Of a stretch of 64,000 nucleotides of DNA, positions 46,001 through 57,000 are shown one piece after another. Position 1 is the first letter of the stretch, and every line of letters begins with the position of its first letter. The position numbers were made by a program, and so were the translations under genes. The DNA lies in NCBI GenBank assembly GCA_028687755.1, contig JAQTZL010000001.1, positions 265,404 through 329,403 on the forward strand, given 5' to 3'. The DNA is from Candidatus Nanopelagicales bacterium. Lineage in GTDB: Bacteria; Actinomycetota; Actinomycetes; S36-B12. The notes under the pieces are model-generated. The model worked only from the letters and a program-made list of their open reading frames with translations, searched no databases and had not been told where the DNA came from.

Positions 46001-46381
46001 TTCACCGCGTTCAATTGCATCAACGTCAGCACCAATGAGTTCTACGCCGTACTTTTCCAACACACCGTTCTTATGCAATGCAATTGCAGTGTTGAGTGCT
46101 GTCTGACCACCAAGGGTTGGCAGCAGCGCATCTGGACGTTCCTTAGCGATGATCCGCTCAACGAACTCAGGAGTGATGGGTTCGATGTAGGTGGCATCTG
46201 AAAACTCTGGGTCAGTCATGATCGTTGCAGGGTTGGAGTTCACCAACACCACACGAATGCCTTCATCGCGAAGAACACGGCAGGCTTGAGTGCCTGAGTA
46301 ATCGAATTCGCACGCTTGGCCAATGACGATGGGGCCTGACCCGATCACCATGACGCTCTTGATGTCGTCACGACGTGGCAT
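43061..46381 (-). CDS. carB: Carbamoyl-phosphate synthase large subunit
   Basis: Makes carbamoyl phosphate for pyrimidines and arginine. The 1,106-residue protein has two homologous ATP-grasp halves: [20 protein letters not shown] at the N-terminus and [20 protein letters not shown] at about 570. Each is followed by the ATP-grasp signature ([17 protein letters not shown] and [17 protein letters not shown]). The C-terminal MGS-like allosteric domain starts near 970 ([31 protein letters not shown]). It is coupled to carA by an overlapping stop/start. Confidence 0.97.
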   Translation of the reverse strand: MPRRDDIKSVMVIGSGPIVIGQACEFDYSGTQACRVLRDEGIRVVLVNSNPATIMTDPEFSDATYIEPITPEFVERIIAKERPDALLPTLGGQTALNTAIALHKNGVLEKYGVELIGADVDAIERGENREMFKKIVADIGAESARSVICHSLQECLDAVDDLGYPMVVRPSFTMGGAGSGMAYNEEDLRRIAGAGLQASPTTEILLEESILGWKEYELELMRDHRDNVVVICSIENLDPMGVHTGDSITVAPALTLTDREFQRMRDVGIEIIRAVGVDTGGCNIQFAVNPEDGRLIVIEMNPRVSRSSALASKATGFPIAKIAARLAVGYTLDEIPNDITKETPASFEPTLDYIVVKVPRFAFEKFPNADSTLTTTMKSVGEAMAIGRNFTEALQKALRSLEKKEAVFSWPATKAEVNIAELKATMGRPHDGRLSLVQLALWAGVSPEEVFDITKIDPWFLDQICLINEIADEVRAASKLDYQVLRYAKRHGFSDLQIARLRGLTEAEVRGQRHELGLRPVYKTVDTCAAEFAAKTPYHYSAYDEETEAIPSDREKVIILGSGPNRIGQGIEFDYSCVHAALTLREAGYETIMVNCNPETVSTDYDTSDRLYFEPLTLEDVLEIVHAESAAGKLAGVIVQLGGQTPLGLAQVLKDAGVPIVGTSPESIHLAEERGAFGRVLAEAGLIAPKHGMAASFPEAQAIAAEVGYPVLVRPSYVLGGRGMEIVYDDAMLADYLERSTEINVDHPVLVDRFLDDAIEIDVDALYDGKELFLAGVMEHIEEAGIHSGDSACALPPITLGASQIERIRKSTEAIAKGVGVLGLLNVQYALASDVLYVLEANPRASRTVPFVSKATAVHVAKAAARVMMGQSIADLRKQGILPELGDGGTLPDGCAVSVKEAVLPFGRFQGVDTVLGPEMRSTGEVMGLDDTFGVAFAKAQDAASGALPTSGTVFVSLADRDKRAAIFPLMRLSDLGFKILATSGTADVLRRNGVKCEVIRKAYEGTGDAGEPTTVDAIMNGDIQLIINTPYGVGARLDGYEIRTAAVMKGVPSITTVQGLGAVVQGIDSLQHEESTVRSLQEHGADLDRLRAAQRDSLLASTKEA

Positions 46382-47517
46382 TAGGCACGCACCTTTCCTG
46401 ATGTGCTCATTAACTCAATAAATTCATCGAACAAGTAAGCCGAATCATGTGGACCGGCTGCTGCTTCTGGGTGGTACTGAACACTGAACGCAGGCACTTC
46501 TAGGCATCGCAAACCTTCAACAACATCGTCGTTCAGGCACACGTGCGAAACCTGAGCTTTGCCAAATGGCGTATCGAAATCACCATCGCGCGGAGCATCA
46601 ACAGCGAAGCCATGGTTATGCGCAGTGATTTCCACCTTGCCGGTGCGTAGATCTTGAACCGGCTGATTTATGCCGCGGTGACCATAACGAAGCTTGTAGG
46701 TGCCAAGCCCGAGCGCGCGACCAAGAATCTGGTTGCCAAAGCAGATACCAAACACGGGCATCTTCTTTTGCAGCATCGCGGTCATGGTTGCTACTGCTGC
46801 ATCAGCAGTAGCTGGGTCACCTGGGCCATTAGAGAAAAACACACCATCTGGATTCAAGGCCAGGATTTCATCAACTGATGTAGCCGCAGGCAAGACGTGC
46901 ACTTCAATGCCACGTGCCGCCATCATCTCTGGGGTCATTGACTTGATGCCGAGGTCAATCGCAGCGACCGTGAATTTTTTGGCGCCCACTGCGGGCACGA
47001 TGTACGCCTTATCGGTGCTGACTTCATCAGTGAGGTTCGCACCAGCCATTGCCGGGCTTGCTTGCACCTGAGTCAAGAGTTCGGCAACAGAAAGCGTGGC
47101 CGCCTCTCCTGAAAAGATGCCAACCTTCATCGCACCGCGTTCGCGCAAGTGACGAGTGAGCGCACGGGTATCCACACCACTGATGCCAACAATGCCCTGC
47201 TTGTCTAACGCTGAAGCCAGGTCGCCACTTGAACGCCAGTTCGAGGACACACGTGATGGGTCGCGCACGACATAACCCGCTACCCAAATCTTGGTTGATT
47301 CAAGATCCTCTTCATTCACACCGGTGTTACCAATGTGTGGTGCAGTCATCACGACAACCTGACGGTCATATGACGGATCAGTGAGGGTTTCCTGGTAACC
47401 GGACATGCCCGTTGAGAACACCGCCTCACCAAAGGTCACACCGGCTGCGCCATAACGTTCACCGTGCATCACCCGCCCATCTTCAAGGACGAGAACTGCT
47501 GGTTCACGCGAACTCAT
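46381..47517 (-). CDS. carA: Carbamoyl-phosphate synthase small subunit (glutaminase)
   Basis: Supplies ammonia from glutamine to CarB. The 378-residue protein has the N-terminal CPSase_sm domain ([42 protein letters not shown]) and a class I glutaminase with the nucleophile Cys in [15 protein letters not shown]. The catalytic His/Glu are in [20 protein letters not shown]. It overlaps the PH-like gene by four bases upstream. Confidence 0.96.
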   Translation of the reverse strand: MSSREPAVLVLEDGRVMHGERYGAAGVTFGEAVFSTGMSGYQETLTDPSYDRQVVVMTAPHIGNTGVNEEDLESTKIWVAGYVVRDPSRVSSNWRSSGDLASALDKQGIVGISGVDTRALTRHLRERGAMKVGIFSGEAATLSVAELLTQVQASPAMAGANLTDEVSTDKAYIVPAVGAKKFTVAAIDLGIKSMTPEMMAARGIEVHVLPAATSVDEILALNPDGVFFSNGPGDPATADAAVATMTAMLQKKMPVFGICFGNQILGRALGLGTYKLRYGHRGINQPVQDLRTGKVEITAHNHGFAVDAPRDGDFDTPFGKAQVSHVCLNDDVVEGLRCLEVPAFSVQYHPEAAAGPHDSAYLFDEFIELMSTSGKVRA

Positions 47518-48083
47518 GACTGCTCCTTCGTAATTACTAATTCATCTACATTGAAACCAGCATCGATACATGCCCGCACGATCACGTCGCGACCCGCATC
47601 TTCATCTGGGCGAAAACCAAAATCAACCAATGTGGTTCCTAAGGCGAAGGTCACCACGATCACACTGTCTTTACTGCGCACAGTGCCAGCGATACCGCGA
47701 TCAATGCGAACGCGATTGATCTCGTCTGCCGGCACAAAAAATGAATTCGCATGAACGCGTTCAACCCATAACCCACGTTCACCGATATTGAGAGCAGCGC
47801 GACTTCGCACTCCAAGGCCATGCACCACGATGCGATCAAGCCAGTCACCAGCACGCGCAGCACCGATGTACACGCCAGGAATATCGATGACGAAAGTCGC
47901 GTCATGCGGCGGAACAGGCAACGGACGCGACACATCAATCTGACGACGTTCGCGACCTTTCCAACCCCAGCGCATGAGCGCGAGTAAGCCAGCAATCACG
48001 AGCAAGGTTGCGGCAACCAGTAACAACCGCAGCGGCCAATTGGTTACTTGAGCTGATTGTGCGTCAGCGAGAATCGAGATCAC
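47514..48083 (-). CDS. PH-like membrane protein of the pyr operon
   Basis: A 189-residue protein with one N-terminal transmembrane helix ([25 protein letters not shown]) and a soluble C-terminal domain ([37 protein letters not shown]) that fits the bacterial PH-like fold seen in the Rv1382 family. In actinobacteria this gene stands between pyrC and carA; its role is unknown. GTG at 48083 overlaps the pyrC stop (GTGA) and is preferred to the long in-frame ATG upstream, whose residues ([12 protein letters not shown]...) are a shadow of pyrC. Confidence 0.85.
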   Translation of the reverse strand: MISILADAQSAQVTNWPLRLLLVAATLLVIAGLLALMRWGWKGRERRQIDVSRPLPVPPHDATFVIDIPGVYIGAARAGDWLDRIVVHGLGVRSRAALNIGERGLWVERVHANSFFVPADEINRVRIDRGIAGTVRSKDSVIVVTFALGTTLVDFGFRPDEDAGRDVIVRACIDAGFNVDELVITKEQS

Positions 48084-49363
48084 GCGAGCACTCCACCAAT
48101 CACGGTTGGTCGACCGGCATAGATGGTGTGCACAATCGTGCCTGGGAAAGTGCGTTCGGCATAGGGAGTGTTTGAACTCTTCGAGGCAAGTGCTTCGGGA
48201 ACCACCGTCCACTTCGCCTGTGGGTCAATCACCACAATGTTGGCAACCGAGCCAACTTCAATTGGCTGACCTTGGGATGCAACTCCACCGATGCGAGCAG
48301 GTTGTACCGACATGCGGTCAGCGACGCCGCGCCAATCCAATAAGCCAGGCTCCACCATGGTTTCCATGACCACGCTAAAGGCTGTTTGTAATCCCAACAT
48401 GCCCATGGCTGCTGCTCCCCATTCACAATCCTTGTGCTCATGTGGATGCGGCGCATGGTCAGTTGCAAGGGCGTCGATGGTGCCGTCGGCCAATGCTTCG
48501 CGCAATGCGAGCACGTCTTTCTTCGTGCGCAGTGGAGGATTCACTTTGTAGACCGGGTTGTAGGTCTCAACGAGATCTTCCGTGAGGATCAAGTGATGTG
48601 GGGTTACTTCAGCAGTGACATTGACACCACGGCTCTTTGCCCAGCGAATCACTTCAACTGAGCCAGCCGTTGATACGTGGCACGCATGTAGACGTGAATC
48701 AACATGTTCGGCAAGGAGGACATCTCGAGCGATGATCGCTTCTTCAGCAACTGCCGGCCAACCCACCATGCCGAGCTTGCCCGAAAGTGCACCTTCATTC
48801 ATCTGGGCATTTTCAGTGAGACGTGGTTCTTGTGCATGTTGTGCGACAACGCCGCCGAAAGCTTTCACGTATTCAAGGCAGCGACGCATCAATAGCGCAT
48901 CGTGCACGCACTTGCCGTCATCACTAAAGACGGTGACTTCAGCAGCCGAGTTGGCCATCGCGCCAATTTCAGCAAGGTGCGTGCCATCAAGATTCACAGT
49001 GACTGCGCCTACTGGGCGCACATCAACTAATCCAACCTCGCGACCAATACGCCAGACTTGCTCAACAACTCCTGCAGTGTCAGCAACTGGATCCGTGTTG
49101 GCCATGGCATGCACGCAGGTGTATCCACCAAGGGCTGCAGCCTGCGAACCGGACTCAATGGTTTCGGCGTCTTCGCGGCCTGGCTCGCGCAAATGAGTGT
49201 GGAGATCAACAAAGCCAGGCAACGCAATAAGGCCATCAGCCTCAATGACTTCACCCTTGCCTGCGCCAACGGGAGCAAGCTCGGTGATCACGCCATCAGT
49301 GATGACGAGGTCCACTGCATCTTCGCCATATGGGCGCACACCTCTGATGACATACGTACTCAT
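48080..49363 (-). CDS. pyrC: Dihydroorotase, class I
   Basis: Closes carbamoyl aspartate to dihydroorotate. The 427-residue amidohydrolase has the HxH metal motif in [34 protein letters not shown] and [15 protein letters not shown]. Lys/Asp ligand regions [18 protein letters not shown] are near the C-terminus. The long form is class I, as in other actinobacteria. It overlaps pyrB and the PH-like gene by four bases each. Confidence 0.95.
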   Translation of the reverse strand: MSTYVIRGVRPYGEDAVDLVITDGVITELAPVGAGKGEVIEADGLIALPGFVDLHTHLREPGREDAETIESGSQAAALGGYTCVHAMANTDPVADTAGVVEQVWRIGREVGLVDVRPVGAVTVNLDGTHLAEIGAMANSAAEVTVFSDDGKCVHDALLMRRCLEYVKAFGGVVAQHAQEPRLTENAQMNEGALSGKLGMVGWPAVAEEAIIARDVLLAEHVDSRLHACHVSTAGSVEVIRWAKSRGVNVTAEVTPHHLILTEDLVETYNPVYKVNPPLRTKKDVLALREALADGTIDALATDHAPHPHEHKDCEWGAAAMGMLGLQTAFSVVMETMVEPGLLDWRGVADRMSVQPARIGGVASQGQPIEVGSVANIVVIDPQAKWTVVPEALASKSSNTPYAERTFPGTIVHTIYAGRPTVIGGVLA

Positions 49364-50301
49364 TCGCTTAACTCCTTTGCCCCGCCGAGTAACAAGTACA
49401 GAACTGCCATACGCACACTGACGCCATTAGCAACCTGTTCAACCATGACTGCGCGATCACTATCCGCGACTTCTGCAGAAATCTCCATGCCGCGATTCAT
49501 CGGTCCTGGGTGCAACACAATTGCGTGCTCAGGAAGAAAGCGCATGCGATCACCATTGAGTCCATACAGGCGGCTGTATTCACGCGCTGTTGGGAAGTAC
49601 GCGGCTTGCATGCGTTCTTGTTGCACGCGCAACATCATGACTGCGTCAACCTTTGGCAACACCGAATCGATGTCGTAGGAAACCTCGCAAGGCCAGACAT
49701 CCATACCGATGGGCAACAAGGTTGGTGGCGCAACGAGTGTGACTTCAGCACCAAGGGTTTGGAGCAACAACACATTTGATCGCGCTACACGACTGTGCAA
49801 GATATCGCCAACGATTGCTACGCGCACACCTTCAAGCGCTCCTTTGCCATCACGAAGGTGACGACGCATGGTGTACGCATCAAGCAATGCTTGCGTTGGA
49901 TGCTCGTGAGTGCCGTCACCTGCATTAACAACTGAGCCACCAATCCAGTTGGCATGTGCAAGGCGGTACGGAGCACCCGAATCCCAGTGGCGAATCACCA
50001 CAGCGTCAGCACCCATTGCTTCAAGGGTCAATGCTGTGTCTTTCAGGCTTTCACCCTTGGAAACTGATGAACCCTTTGCCGCAAAGTTGATGACATCTGC
50101 CGAGAGCCGCTTTGCTGCGAGCTCGAAGGAGATGCGGGTGCGCGTTGAATCTTCGAAGAAGAGATTGACAACGGTGCGCCCACGCAAGGTCGGCAGCTTT
50201 TTCACACTGCGATCTGACAGCGCGGCCATTTCTGCAGCAGTATCAAGAATGAGGAGTGCTTGATCGCGATCAAGATCGCCGCTTGAAAGCAGATGTCTCA
50301 T
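49360..50301 (-). CDS. pyrB: Aspartate carbamoyltransferase catalytic subunit
   Basis: First committed step of pyrimidine synthesis. The 313-residue protein has the carbamoyl-phosphate site [19 protein letters not shown], the [12 protein letters not shown] motif, [16 protein letters not shown] and [11 protein letters not shown] near the C-terminus. No regulatory subunit gene pyrI is present, consistent with a Gram-positive-type enzyme controlled through PyrR. It overlaps pyrR by four bases. Confidence 0.96.
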   Translation of the reverse strand: MRHLLSSGDLDRDQALLILDTAAEMAALSDRSVKKLPTLRGRTVVNLFFEDSTRTRISFELAAKRLSADVINFAAKGSSVSKGESLKDTALTLEAMGADAVVIRHWDSGAPYRLAHANWIGGSVVNAGDGTHEHPTQALLDAYTMRRHLRDGKGALEGVRVAIVGDILHSRVARSNVLLLQTLGAEVTLVAPPTLLPIGMDVWPCEVSYDIDSVLPKVDAVMMLRVQQERMQAAYFPTAREYSRLYGLNGDRMRFLPEHAIVLHPGPMNRGMEISAEVADSDRAVMVEQVANGVSVRMAVLYLLLGGAKELSE

Positions 50302-50861
50302 GACTCATCTCCCCCGGCAGAAATTTCCACTAAGTCAATGTCATCAATTTCTGAAAGGCGCACGCGCACTTTCTCTGTTGGTGATGTTGGAATGTTCTTG
50401 CCTACATAGTCAGGTCGAATAGGAAGTTCGCGATGTCCACGATCAACAAGCACCGCTAGGCGAACAGCAGCTGGGCGGCCAACATCGTTGAGTGCATCTA
50501 GGGCGGCGCGGATCGTGCGACCCGAGAAGAGCACATCGTCAACTAACACCACGATCTTGCCGTCGATGCCACCATCGGGGATTGAGGTTTCTTCCAGTGC
50601 GCGGGCTGGGCGCAAGCGAAGGTCATCGCGATACAAGGTGATGTCCAGAGCACCGACCGGAACGTCAATGCCTTCAATTTCACCGATGGCTTGACCAATG
50701 CGGTGAGCCAGCGTGACACCACGTGTGGGAATTCCTAGGAGTACGAGATCGGATGCGCCTTTGGCTTTTTCGACGATTTCGTGAGCGATACGGCGGCTAG
50801 CTCGGGCGATGTCATCGCCAGAAAGCACGGTCCGAAGATCGTGCGCGCGTGCAGAGCCCAT
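50298..50861 (-). CDS. pyrR: PyrR, RNA-binding regulator of the pyr operon (uracil phosphoribosyltransferase-like)
   Basis: A 187-residue protein with the PRPP-binding loop [18 protein letters not shown] and the PyrR features [18 protein letters not shown] and [22 protein letters not shown]. With UMP bound it sits on hairpins in pyr mRNA. A fitting hairpin (50876-50891) lies just before its ribosome-binding site, which points to control of translation, as in mycobacteria, and not of transcription by an antiterminator. It is the first gene of the cluster. Confidence 0.96.
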   Translation of the reverse strand: MGSARAHDLRTVLSGDDIARASRRIAHEIVEKAKGASDLVLLGIPTRGVTLAHRIGQAIGEIEGIDVPVGALDITLYRDDLRLRPARALEETSIPDGGIDGKIVVLVDDVLFSGRTIRAALDALNDVGRPAAVRLAVLVDRGHRELPIRPDYVGKNIPTSPTEKVRVRLSEIDDIDLVEISAGGDES

Positions 50862-50865
50862 CAGG

Positions 50866-50891
50866 ACCCCCTTCTCCGCCTCACAGGACGG
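50866..50891 (-). promoter_or_regulatory. PyrR-binding hairpin placed against the pyrR ribosome-binding site
   Basis: Read on the minus strand: CCGTCCTGTGAGGCGG (50891-50876) forms a stem CCG..CC/GG..CGG with the conserved loop UCCUGUGAGG of PyrR sites. AGAAGGGGG, the pyrR ribosome-binding site, follows at 50875-50866, five bases before the ATG. Confidence 0.78.
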
Positions 50892-50955
50892 ACTTAAAGG
50901 TTGGTCGAACGGGGCAAACTCTATCGGATGGCAGGTCTAGCTGACCACCTGACTA

Positions 50956-51004
50956 ATCCGAACGAAATTAACCAGGCTCGCTGAATGTACGCAGGCGTTC
51001 GGAT
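50956..51004. repeat. Inverted repeat between the pyr promoter region and the giant gene
   Basis: ATCCGAACG (50956-50964) and CGTTCGGAT (50996-51004) are perfect nine-base arms 31 bases apart. The second arm also starts an imperfect hairpin TCGGAT/ATCCCGA (50999-51022). It may be the end of the giant gene's transcript or an operator for the pyr cluster; there is no T run. The rest of the 200-base gap between pyrR and the giant gene shows only a weak promoter-like TGGTCA-N18-TAGAGT on the minus strand. Confidence 0.45.
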
Positions 51005-51060
51005 ACTAGATCGAGATCCCGAAACTCCCCTGCAGCGATCTGCGCAATGAAGGAATAGGA

Positions 51061-54000
51061 CTAGTCATTGGTCACCACCGGATAGATGATGCGAACCGTA
51101 CTGAGGGGTTTACCCGTCCGCGATACCCATGGTTCTGCCGAAAATTCCTTCGACCGAACCTCAAAGTTTGACCACACAGCAACGCTGTATCTTCCGCGCA
51201 CACCGTGCCCAACCAGGTAGTCCGTAAGTTTCCGAGCGCGCTGTGCAGCTAGGCGGAGGTTACCTTCACGGCTTCCCCTGCCGACTGAAACGCCAATTAC
51301 CTGAACATTCACGTCACGGACACCGCGAGGCACTTTCCTGACAATAGCTTTTAGGTCACTGAGACCGCGCGACGTAAATGATGTTGAGCGAGCATTGAAG
51401 AATGCCTTACCTGCCAGACTTCCTTGTCGCCCGTTTGTGCTCACAGATTCTGCAGCAACGACGTTCAGGAGAATATTGACTGAGCGCACCTGATTCGCTT
51501 GCGTAACCGAATTCACTTGCAAGACATAGGAAGCAACAGGTACGGACGCGTTCACCGTCAAGATGCTTGAGTATGTTCCGAAGCGATCGACTACAGCAGA
51601 ACCAAGATACAAAGCATTCAAGCCCTCCCGTGCTGATGTTCGCGTTTCTGCGCGAGGAATGACGAATACTGCGACGTCACTTCCTGGATTGGCACCAGAA
51701 CCCGCTATTACAAGTGACCCACCTTGAGGAACCCGCATGACTCCAGATGCGCTTTTTGGGAATTCCTGATTCGCTGCATTACGTGCAGCAACCGATATGT
51801 CATATCCCTGGCCAGAAACTATCCAACCTGACGCCGAAGTGTTTGTCAGGAACTTAGGCCGTGGTTGCATCACCCCATCAACAGTGACAGTCAGCAGTTC
51901 AGAACCTGACATGCTTACTGATGGCGGAGTCACAGCATTACTCGGGTTTACCGTGATGGTGCTCGATGTTCCGCTGTTTCCGCCCGCCGCTACATCTCGC
52001 CTAATCGTCAGCGTGTACCGCTGCGTGAATCGAGGATCCGATGCCGTCACCAATATTTGAATGGTGTTGATGCCCACCGCCAGGGCAATGGCCGACGAGG
52101 CCGAGCCCGAGGTCACTGCGGCGGAATCAACAGTGATGCTTGAGCCACCCATGGTGGATGTCGGGGTCACGGTCACAGTGGAAACGCTATTCGGGACTGT
52201 CGCGGTGTACGCGGTCGTCGCCGAGATGAACGCGGGGCTCAACACGAGGGTTCCCGAGGATCCGCTCACCACGAGATTCGAGAGCGACGCATCACTGGAA
52301 GGCACGTTGTAGGTCGTCGTAGCCGGAGTACTGGTACCCATGCGATTGATCGCCGCGACTGTGACGGTGTAGGCGGCGCCGTTGGTGAGGTTCGAGGCCG
52401 TGCAGAAGCGGTCGGTTGCAGAGGCAAATACGCAGGTTCTCGGAGTGCTCGCCCCGGCATTCGTCGATGTCACGATCACCGAGTAGTAAGGGGAAACCAG
52501 TGGCGCGCCGCCGTCGGTGAGCGGCGCCTGCCAGGAGACCTGAACCTCGGTCGCGGTAGCGGCCAGCACCGTGACGCTGCGCGGCGCGCTTGTCGTCGTC
52601 GAGGCGTATTGCACGACATCCGTCGTGTTGCCTGGGATCTGTACGCCGTTAGCCGTGGTGATCGCAACGAGCCGGAAGTCATAGGAGGTGCCATTGTCCA
52701 GACCCGGGATCGTGATGTTGTCAGCCGATTGCGATGTGAGCGCGTTAGAAACCAGATTCCAGGTCGAGGTGCCTGAAGTGCGCATATAGACGTCATAACG
52801 AGTGAACGTGCCGCCACCCAGTTGTGGGTTCGTCAGGGCCGTCCAGAGCAGGGTCACAGTGGTGTTCCCGGGGATCGCCGAGAGGGCGCCCACCGCGTAA
52901 GCCGACGTGGCCGCGGTGATCGAGCTCGAGGCCGACGAAGCAGGGCCGACTCCTGCCGCGTTGATGGCCGCCACGGTCACGGTGTACGCCGTGCCATTAG
53001 CCAGACCCGTGATGGAGCACGGCGAGATAGTGCACGAGTTAGTAGTGACCGTGGTGCCGGTCGTGGTGGGGGTGGCCACGATCTGATAGCCCGAGATCGA
53101 TACTCCCCCGGTGAATCCCGGCGCAGTGAAGCCGACAGTGATCGACTGATTCGCCGCCGAGACAGAGGCAATGGACGGCGCCGTAGGCAGGGCAGGCTGA
53201 ACGGCGAATGCGCGGGAGACCGGCGAGGCGGCCGCATACGTGCTGTCACCGGCCTGAGCTGCGACCACCTCGCACGTGCCCACGGCCAGGATGGTGACAG
53301 CACCGAGAGTCGAGACCGAGCATGCCGTGTTGGTCGTGCCCGAACCTCGGGTATACGTGACGTCGAGATTCGAGGAAGCCGTTGCCCCCATCGAGACCGA
53401 AGCCGAGCCATACGTGACATTCGCGGGCTGAGCGAACGTGATGCTCTGATTCGCGCTGCCCACGACGATCGTCTGCGAGACCTGGCTCGCTACGGAGAAG
53501 TTGGTCGTGGCAGCGGAGTTCGCATCAAGGATGCAGGAGCCCGAGGTTAGGAAGCTCACTGTCCCGCCACTGATCGTGCAGACCGAACTTGACGCGGCTC
53601 GCACCGTGATGGTCGGCGTGAGACCGGATGATGCGCCGGTCACTGTCGAGGTCGACGAGGCAGCGGGCGTGTAACTCCCAGTCGCCACCGGGCTCGCCGG
53701 CACGCTCGACGTGAATGCCAGCACCTGGCCGGCCTGGGTGACGGTGATGGTCTGGGCACTCGACGACACAGAGGTGTGGTTCGTGTCCCCCGCCTTCGTG
53801 GCCGTGACCACGCACGTGGAGCCGGTGTTACCCGGCGTGAGAATGGTGCCATTGACAGTGCAGGTGCTGGGGCCCGAGACCGCGTAGGTCACTGCCCCCG
53901 AGCCCGAACCGCCGGTGGTGCCGAGAGAGATCGTGCCGCCGAAGGCCACGGATGACGCCGAGGAGATGGACAGTGGCGACTGACTCGCCTGGGCCACGGC

Positions 54001-57000
54001 GAAACTGCGTGACACATCCGTTGCAGCGAGGTAGCTGGAGTCACCGGCCTGAGCAGCGGTCAGCGTGCAGGTTCCGGCACCGACAACCGTGACGATGTTG
54101 CTGGCCACCGAGCACGCCAGCGGAGTGCCCGACGTCAGCGTGACGGACAGCCCCGAGCTCGAGGTCGGCGCAAGCGCATAGGGTGCCGCCCCGTAGGTGA
54201 CACCGGAGGGCTGAGCGAAGCTGATCGTCTGGGAGGCACGGCTGATCGTGACGGTGCCGACCGCATACGTGATGTCGTAATTTGCAGCGTTGCCGTTGGA
54301 CAGCACGACTGCCGAAGGCGTCACGGAGTAGGTGCCTACTGCCGTCGGCGCCGTCGTCGACGGGCCGTAACTGGTCGAACCGGTACCGGCATAGGTGTAG
54401 GTCATGCCTGAGATCGCGTTGCTGAAGGCGAGGCTGCCGGAGGTGACCGAGTAGCTCTGACCCAGCGAGCTTCCGAAATCGACGCTGGGGCTCGTCGCCG
54501 TCAGGGTGATGGGCCTTGTCGTCACCGTCACCCATTGCGCTGTCAGCACCTGCTGGTAATTGTCATCATCGGCCTTCTCGCCGATGACCTCGCAGGTGCC
54601 GCCGGCATTCGTACCGGTGACCGAGTTCGTCGAACCGTTGGAAACCAGGCAACTTGCCGTGCCGGTGGAACCACCCGGGATGAAGGACACCGCACCGGTG
54701 CCGGAGCCACCGCTGGTGGTCAGGGTCACGGATTCGCCGAAGACAACTGTCGAGGCCGAGGTGATGGTGAAGGCAGCCTGAGGTGCCTTCGAAAAGGTGA
54801 CCGTCGTCTGGGCAGATGATGCCTGCGCGTAGTTCGCGTCCTCGGCCTTGGTGGCGGTGACGAGGCAGGTGCCCGCCTGGGTGACGGTGAGCGAAGTTCC
54901 AGATACAGAGCACCCCGTCGCCGTGCCGTCCACCGCGGCGTACGTCACAGCGCCGGAGCCGGAACCGCCTGACGTAGTGAGCGTCAGCGCGGACCCGTAA
55001 GTGCCCGAGACCGAGCTCACGCTGAGGGTCGCCTGCGTCGGCTTGCCGACACTCACGGCGGTGCTCGTGGACGAGGTCAATGGCGATGAGCCCGAGGTGT
55101 CTGCCGCAGTGATGGTCTGCGAACCCATCGTGTTCAGCGTGACAGTGAACGCCTTCGTCCCGGACACGAGAGGAGCATTCGCCGGCAGTGTCGCAGCGCC
55201 GTCGCTTGAGGTCAGGCGAACCGTTGGCGTGGCTGAAGCGACGAGATTCCAGTTCGCATCGACGGCATTCACTGTGGTCGTGAAGCTCGCTCCGGCGACT
55301 TGAGCTGTGGGCGACCCCGTCTTGCCTGTGGCGGTTCCCGGCGCAGCAGTCTCACCGGGCAGCAGGGTCTGGAGCTGCGTGGCGGTGCCGGAATTGATCG
55401 CGAAAGCAGCTGAACTTCCGGCCGCGGAAGCTCCGGTCTGCGTCGCCGTGATGGTCTGCGACGTGCCGGAGCGAAGGAGCGTGATCGACTTCGACGCGAG
55501 GATGCCCGCACTGAAGGCAGTCGTCGTTCCCCCACTGCTTGCACCGAACAGCGAAGTGGAGGTGAGATCCACTGTTCCCGTGAAACTGGTGACCGTGTTA
55601 CCGCCGGAATCCTTGGCAGTGATGCGTATGTTGAATGCCGTTCCCGCGACCTGGGCCCCGATCGGCGCGCTCGCGGTAGTCGTGACGGTGAACGTGCTCA
55701 GTGCACCGAATGGAGTGGCACTGCTGAACTGCACCCAGCTTCCGTTGCCGTTGCCGTTGATGGCCTGCATCTGGAAGGTATAGGCGGTACCGGCGGTCAG
55801 GCCGGTGATCGTGCAGGAGGTTGCCGTCGAGGTCGTAGCGGTCGAGCACGTGCCTGAACTCGGGTTTGACCAGGAGCCACTCACCGGCGCGTACTGCACG
55901 CGGTATCCGGTGACGGCCGAGCCACCCGTGTAACTCGGTGCAACCCAGGAGAGCGTGACCTGGGACTGACCGGCGGTCGACGTCAGCGACGTCGGAGCGG
56001 CCGGCACGGTCGAGTAAGTGACGACAACAACACCGTTACCGCCATAGCCGGGCAGCGTTCCGTCGCTACCGCCGCCACCACCGCCACCGCCTTGGTTCGG
56101 AGTCGCGAATCCGCCACCCACGCCCAACCATCCACCCATGCCACCGCCACTTGGCGGTGCCACAATGCAATTCGCGCAAGTCCAAGCTCCACCGGTGCCA
56201 CCGCTGCCGTACATGACGGCCGAACCTGAGCGTGAACTGGTCACACCGTTGCCGGCGTAGCCTGCGCCGTAATTATCGAAGTTTGCACCGGCACTGCCTG
56301 CCCCTGAAGCACCGCCACCGCCACCGCCCATGCGGCCACCGCTGCCGTTACCGCCGTAGTAGACGCCGGCGCCACCTGCACCCACGAAATTGTTATCGCC
56401 ACTTCCGCCACCACCACCGGCACCAGCAGCCGAGAGGGCTCCTCCGTAGTTACCGCCATTGGCGTTCTTGCCGCCACCGCCACCGCCGCCCGAGGCATTG
56501 GCTCCCTGGAACTGGCTGGTGGTGCCACCGTTTCCGGAGCAGCCAACTGCGCCGATGCTATTGCCGTTCCAGCAGTTGTTCGCAGGGTTGTAGCCCTTGC
56601 GAGACACTCCGCCTTGACCCACGATCACCGTGTTTGCACCTCCGGCGTTCACACCCACGGAGCCGTCGTAGACACCACCGCCACCGCCACCGCCACCGCC
56701 GTCGAAGCCACCTGCGCCTCCGCCACCGACAACCAGTGTGGTCGAGGTCGTCACGCCGGCGGGCGCGATCCAGCCACCGAACGAGGTGAGGTATGAGCGC
56801 CGGAAGATGACCGTGGTGGTGGATCCTGAGGTGGAGGGCGTAGCGAGCTCGCTGTAAGAAGGCCCGTTTTCCGATGCGAGATTGCCCATCCCGTACTGAG
56901 TGCCCTGATAGCCCCGATTGGTGACAGTGGCATTAAGGGCATCGTTGAAATCGTAGAGCGCAATAAGCGAACTCGACGAGGCTCCGGCGGCCGCGCCCCA

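Noticed and set aside
52822-53550. Long plus-strand open frames opposite the giant gene (for example 242 residues, Arg-rich)
   Set aside because: Antisense shadows caused by the high G+C of the repeat region. The composition (Arg, Asp, Gly repeats) and the lack of start signals speak against coding.
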